From Verrucomicrobiota bacterium (GTDB taxonomy: Bacteria; Verrucomicrobiota; Verrucomicrobiia; Opitutales; Opitutaceae), in assembly GCA_016222805.1 (NCBI GenBank), contig JACRQG010000001.1, positions 35,417-99,416 on the forward strand: a stretch of DNA of 64,000 bases, given 5' to 3'. The position numbers were made by a program, and so were the translations under genes. Below the pieces are notes generated by a model. The model had not been told where the DNA came from. It was given only the letters and a program-made list of their open reading frames with translations, and ran no database searches. Numbering within the stretch: position 1 is the stretch's first letter; each line of letters opens with the position of its first letter. This document shows, one piece after another, positions 61,412 to 64,000 of this stretch.

Positions 61412-63511
61412 ATGCCCGCGATCCCATCGTGTTCTTTGCGAAGCCGTGCCTGCACGGTACCCGTTGCCATCTACACCCGCGTCTCCACCGCCAACCAGGT
61501 CGGCGGGCGCTTCGACTCCTGCGAAAGCCAGTCAGCCGTCTGTCGCGATTTCATCGCGAGACACGCCAGCGACGGCTGGTTTGAAGTCGCCTGCTTCTCC
61601 GACCCCGCGTACTCCGGCGGCTCGATGAACCGCCCGGGCATCCGGGCGCTCATGCGCCAGATCGAAGCCGGCGAAGTGAAGGTCGTCCTGATCTTTAAGC
61701 TCGAGCGCGTGCTGCGCAGCACCGACGAATGGGGACCGTTCCGCGTGTTTCTCCAAAAGCACGGCTGTCGCCTCGTGAGTCCGACCGAGGATCTCTCTGA
61801 CGAAACGCCCTCCGGTCGTCTCAAGAACAACCTGCTGATGAGCGTGGCGGAATACGAACGACTCAACACCGCCGAGAAGATCCGCATCAAACTCAACGAG
61901 CAGGCGAAGCGCGGATATTGGACCGGCGGCCAGGTACCCTTTGGCTACGTTTACGATGAGGAGTTGCAGGGCCTGAGCCCCCACCCGACGGAAGCAGCGA
62001 CCCTGCGCCGCGTCTTTGGGCTGGCCGCGAAACTCACCTCGCTGACCGAGATCGCAAATACGCTTAACGATGAGGGACTCCGCACCCGCGAACGCATCTT
62101 CAAGAAGCGCGACGGCTCCAGAGAGAACATCGGCGGCAAATGTTTTCGCTCCGACATCATTCGCCGGCTGATTCTGCGACCGCTGTACGCCGGCCGCGTG
62201 CGGATGAACGGCAAGGAGTTCACCGGGCGCCATGCAGCCCTCGTCGACGACACGCTCTGGGAACGCGCCAATGCGGCGATCCGTCGCTCCGAACCCGCGC
62301 CGCGGCGATTTCGGGATCGCGACAAGCACTTCCATCTCCTGAAAGGTGTCGCCTTCTGTGGCTGCTGCGGCCGGGCGATGATTCCCAACGCCTCCGGCAA
62401 GCTCGATCCGGATGGCAAGCCATACCGCTACTACACCTGCGGCTACGCGCACAAGGAGCGCTCCGATGCCAACTGCCAGATTCGCCACGTGGCGGCCTCG
62501 GCGTTGGAAACCGCCGTTGTCGGTTTTCTGGGCGCCTGCAGCCAGCATCCTGATATTGTCGCCGCCACCGTCGCAGAGGCGCGCGAACGGCGTCAGACCG
62601 ACCGCACCCCGTTGCGAGCCCGACTGACCGAACTCGAGCGGCGCCTCGAAACCATCGATGCCCATTTGCGCAACTGCGCGAAGGCAATTGCACTGGGGCA
62701 GATTCCCTCGCTGACCGACGCATTGCGCGATGAGGCCGATGTGCTCCACGCGGAAAAACAGCCGCTGCTGATCGAGACCGAACAAATTCAGCACGAGCTG
62801 TCGCTCTGCGATCAAGGTGACTTGGATGCGGTGCGGGTGCGCGATTCGCTCGCGAAGCTCGGCGATATGCTCGTCACCCTGTCCCCGCCGGAACAGCGGG
62901 ACCTGATAATGCTCTTCTTGCACCGGGTTGAAGTCCGTCCGGCGAAAGCGCAGGCCGGCCTGCCGCCGGGCTCACGTCTCCTCGAACTCCGCCTCAAACT
63001 GCGCGTCGAACGTCTGGTCGAAGGGATGGCGGAACAACTGGTCATCGAAGAGCGCGCCGCTCCTGCGGCAACGTCCCGTCCGCTGACGATGAACCTGAAG
63101 GTGGCGCTGGCGCCCTTCTGCACCTCGGCAAAACCCGTGACCCTGCTCGCGCCGTTCCGCTGCGATCTGGGCGCGACGCGGCGCCAGCCGGCCGCAAAGC
63201 CGTCACAGGAGCCGGTGTTGCACCCGATCCACCGCGCGCGTGCCTGGCAGCGCCGGCTGGATTCCGAGCGCGGGCTCAATCGCGTGACACTTGCCAAGGA
63301 GGAGGGTATCGCCCCGGGGTCCGTCACCCATTACCTCAAGCTGCTCGATCTCGATAAAGAGATCCAAACGAAGCTGTTGGAGTTGACCACCGCCGCGGAG
63401 CTCCGCCGCTACAGCCTCAACCGCATGAAGGCGCTCGCGGACTTGCCGGGCGACGAGCAGTTGCGCCGCTTCAATACCTTTAGAGCTGAGGCGTCAGTCA
63501 AAGTTTCTTGA
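61412..63511 (+). CDS. Large serine recombinase with ParB-like C-terminal HTH
   Basis: Site-specific recombinase of 699 residues. Domains in order: resolvase catalytic domain (about 15-150, nucleophile Ser25 in YTRVSTANQ, with FKLERVLRS and the KNNLLMSVAEYERL region), recombinase domain (about 165-280), a zinc ribbon with CGCCGRAMIP (about 314-356, cysteines including YTCGYAH and ANCQ), and a coiled coil (about 383-480). The unusual C-terminal part (about 605-655) contains LAKEEGIAPGSVTHYLKLLD, which is like the helix-turn-helix of ParB/KorB proteins. It has a GAGG site seven bases before the ATG. It probably integrates or excises a mobile element. No attachment site could be identified. Confidence 0.9.
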   Translation: MPAIPSCSLRSRACTVPVAIYTRVSTANQVGGRFDSCESQSAVCRDFIARHASDGWFEVACFSDPAYSGGSMNRPGIRALMRQIEAGEVKVVLIFKLERVLRSTDEWGPFRVFLQKHGCRLVSPTEDLSDETPSGRLKNNLLMSVAEYERLNTAEKIRIKLNEQAKRGYWTGGQVPFGYVYDEELQGLSPHPTEAATLRRVFGLAAKLTSLTEIANTLNDEGLRTRERIFKKRDGSRENIGGKCFRSDIIRRLILRPLYAGRVRMNGKEFTGRHAALVDDTLWERANAAIRRSEPAPRRFRDRDKHFHLLKGVAFCGCCGRAMIPNASGKLDPDGKPYRYYTCGYAHKERSDANCQIRHVAASALETAVVGFLGACSQHPDIVAATVAEARERRQTDRTPLRARLTELERRLETIDAHLRNCAKAIALGQIPSLTDALRDEADVLHAEKQPLLIETEQIQHELSLCDQGDLDAVRVRDSLAKLGDMLVTLSPPEQRDLIMLFLHRVEVRPAKAQAGLPPGSRLLELRLKLRVERLVEGMAEQLVIEERAAPAATSRPLTMNLKVALAPFCTSAKPVTLLAPFRCDLGATRRQPAAKPSQEPVLHPIHRARAWQRRLDSERGLNRVTLAKEEGIAPGSVTHYLKLLDLDKEIQTKLLELTTAAELRRYSLNRMKALADLPGDEQLRRFNTFRAEASVKVS

Positions 63512-63520
63512 GGAAATCTC

Positions 63521-63548
63521 GCGAACACTTCCTATCCCTCGTGTTCGC
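63521..63548 (+). terminator. Hairpin after the recombinase gene
   Basis: A perfect 8-bp inverted repeat, GCGAACAC at 63521-63528 and GTGTTCGC at 63541-63548, with a 12-base loop, begins nine bases after the stop. Only a short T-rich patch follows. It may end the recombinase transcript or be an operator for the next gene pair. Confidence 0.4.
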
Positions 63549-63601
63549 TGTTTGCGCTACGCGCCGCTTGTAAACCCGGTCCGCAGCAATAAGCTTCCCG
63601 C

Positions 63602-63952
63602 ATGCTTGAATTGCGGCCAACAGACAACTTGCCGGGCTCGGCTACTCCCGAAGCGATGCTCCGGAGCCACTGCGACTTGTTGCTGGAAATGGCGCGCAAG
63701 TACATTTGGTGGATGCCGCCGGAAGAGGCGGTCGAGTATCCGACGAGAATCGTCGCGCAGGTGATGAACACCGGGATCTTCAGAGACTCTGCCAGGGTGG
63801 CCGAGTCGCTGGGTGACGATTGCCTGCGAATGGTGCTGAAGACGGCAGAGGCGGGCCAGTTCAATGAGCGGTCATGGCACTACTGGCACTATCGTTTGGG
63901 GTTGGCCGCACCCGATCAGGTTCCACCGATGCCGGTTCGGCGATTTGAGTGA
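63602..63952 (+). CDS. Candidate antitoxin of an AbiEii-type toxin-antitoxin pair
   Basis: A 116-residue acidic protein without membrane segments or signal peptide. Its C-terminal half ends SWHYWHYRLGL followed by a proline-rich PPMPVRRF. I recognise this ending as usual for small proteins encoded just upstream of AbiEii/AbiGii nucleotidyltransferase toxins, though I cannot name the family with certainty. The stop overlaps the ATG of the next frame (ATGA-like TGATG at 63950-63954), a common arrangement in toxin-antitoxin operons. Start: ATG at 63602. Base composition differs from the core genes, suggesting acquisition. Confidence 0.6.
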   Translation: MLELRPTDNLPGSATPEAMLRSHCDLLLEMARKYIWWMPPEEAVEYPTRIVAQVMNTGIFRDSARVAESLGDDCLRMVLKTAEAGQFNERSWHYWHYRLGLAAPDQVPPMPVRRFE

Positions 63953-64000
63953 TGGAATCGTTTACCCCTCGCCTGGAAATCCTGCCCTCCGGGCAGCGGC
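63952..64000 (+). CDS. AbiEii/AbiGii-type nucleotidyltransferase toxin, first codons only
   Basis: The ATG at 63952-63954 overlaps the preceding stop and opens MESFTPRLEILPSGQR before the window ends. This start (F-x-P-x-L-[D/E]-I-L-P-x-x-Q-R) is a recognisable opening of DUF1814/AbiEii-like nucleotidyltransferases. Those act as toxins against cells or as abortive-infection proteins against phages. Only sixteen full codons are visible, so the catalytic site cannot be checked. Confidence 0.5.
   Translation, partial: MESFTPRLEILPSGQR

Noticed and set aside
61112..64000. CRISPR array or insertion-sequence ends
   Set aside because: No regularly spaced identical repeats and no DDE transposase; only a serine recombinase and hairpins are found.

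Overview
The window is a GC-rich bacterial chromosome segment, most likely from the Verrucomicrobiota and probably Opitutaceae-like. This placement is an inference from the division/cell-wall gene order, the sulfatase fused to EF-hands, large TonB-dependent receptors without SusD partners, and the many GTG starts with 4-base stop/start overlaps. No rRNA gene is present to confirm it.

Layout. 1-16 kb is a housekeeping and signalling stretch: an edge-truncated isochorismate synthase, metG, a NarX/NarL-type two-component pair, rdgB, an NtrC-type regulator, an M50 protease, tRNA-Ala(GGC), an exbB-exbD-tonB operon, a PfkB kinase, tmk-holB, leuB and a hybrid histidine kinase. 16-23.7 kb holds alaS, whose reading frame is broken near 17740, a small unknown gene, an N-terminally extended ispH, an outer-membrane protein, an AI-2E-type permease and a zinc-ribbon protein.

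23.7-40.8 kb is a complete-looking dcw (division and cell wall) cluster on the minus strand. In transcription order it reads mraZ - small ORF - rsmH - ftsL - ftsI - murE-like - murF - mraY - small ORF - LysM protein - ftsW - murG - murB - ddl - ftsQ - ftsA - ftsZ. murC and murD are missing. The gene in the murE position keeps the Mur-ligase fold and an open frame, but its Walker A lysine and nearly every other catalytic motif are replaced. It therefore looks like a retained pseudoenzyme. A 10-bp-periodic TGGG operator precedes mraZ.

41-54 kb: ilvD and a sialic-acid-lyase-like aldolase are followed by a plus-strand cluster of N-formylglutamate amidohydrolase, AbgT transporter, TonB-dependent receptor and an exported AbgB-like amidohydrolase. 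This looks like an outer-membrane-to-cytoplasm route for an N-acyl-glutamate or folate-breakdown product. A VOC protein and the sulfatase-EF-hand fusion follow. 54-61 kb: an S11 D,D-carboxypeptidase, an LRR protein, dut, a GH29 fucosidase and a second TonB-dependent receptor. Palindromic intergenic repeats beginning and ending TGTAG.../...CTACA recur at 44.1, 53.9 and 56.1 kb.

61.1-64 kb looks like the edge of an acquired region. It has a structured AT-flanked hairpin, a large serine recombinase with an added ParB-like C-terminal helix-turn-helix, and a candidate antitoxin gene overlapping the first codons of an AbiEii-type nucleotidyltransferase toxin that is cut by the window end.
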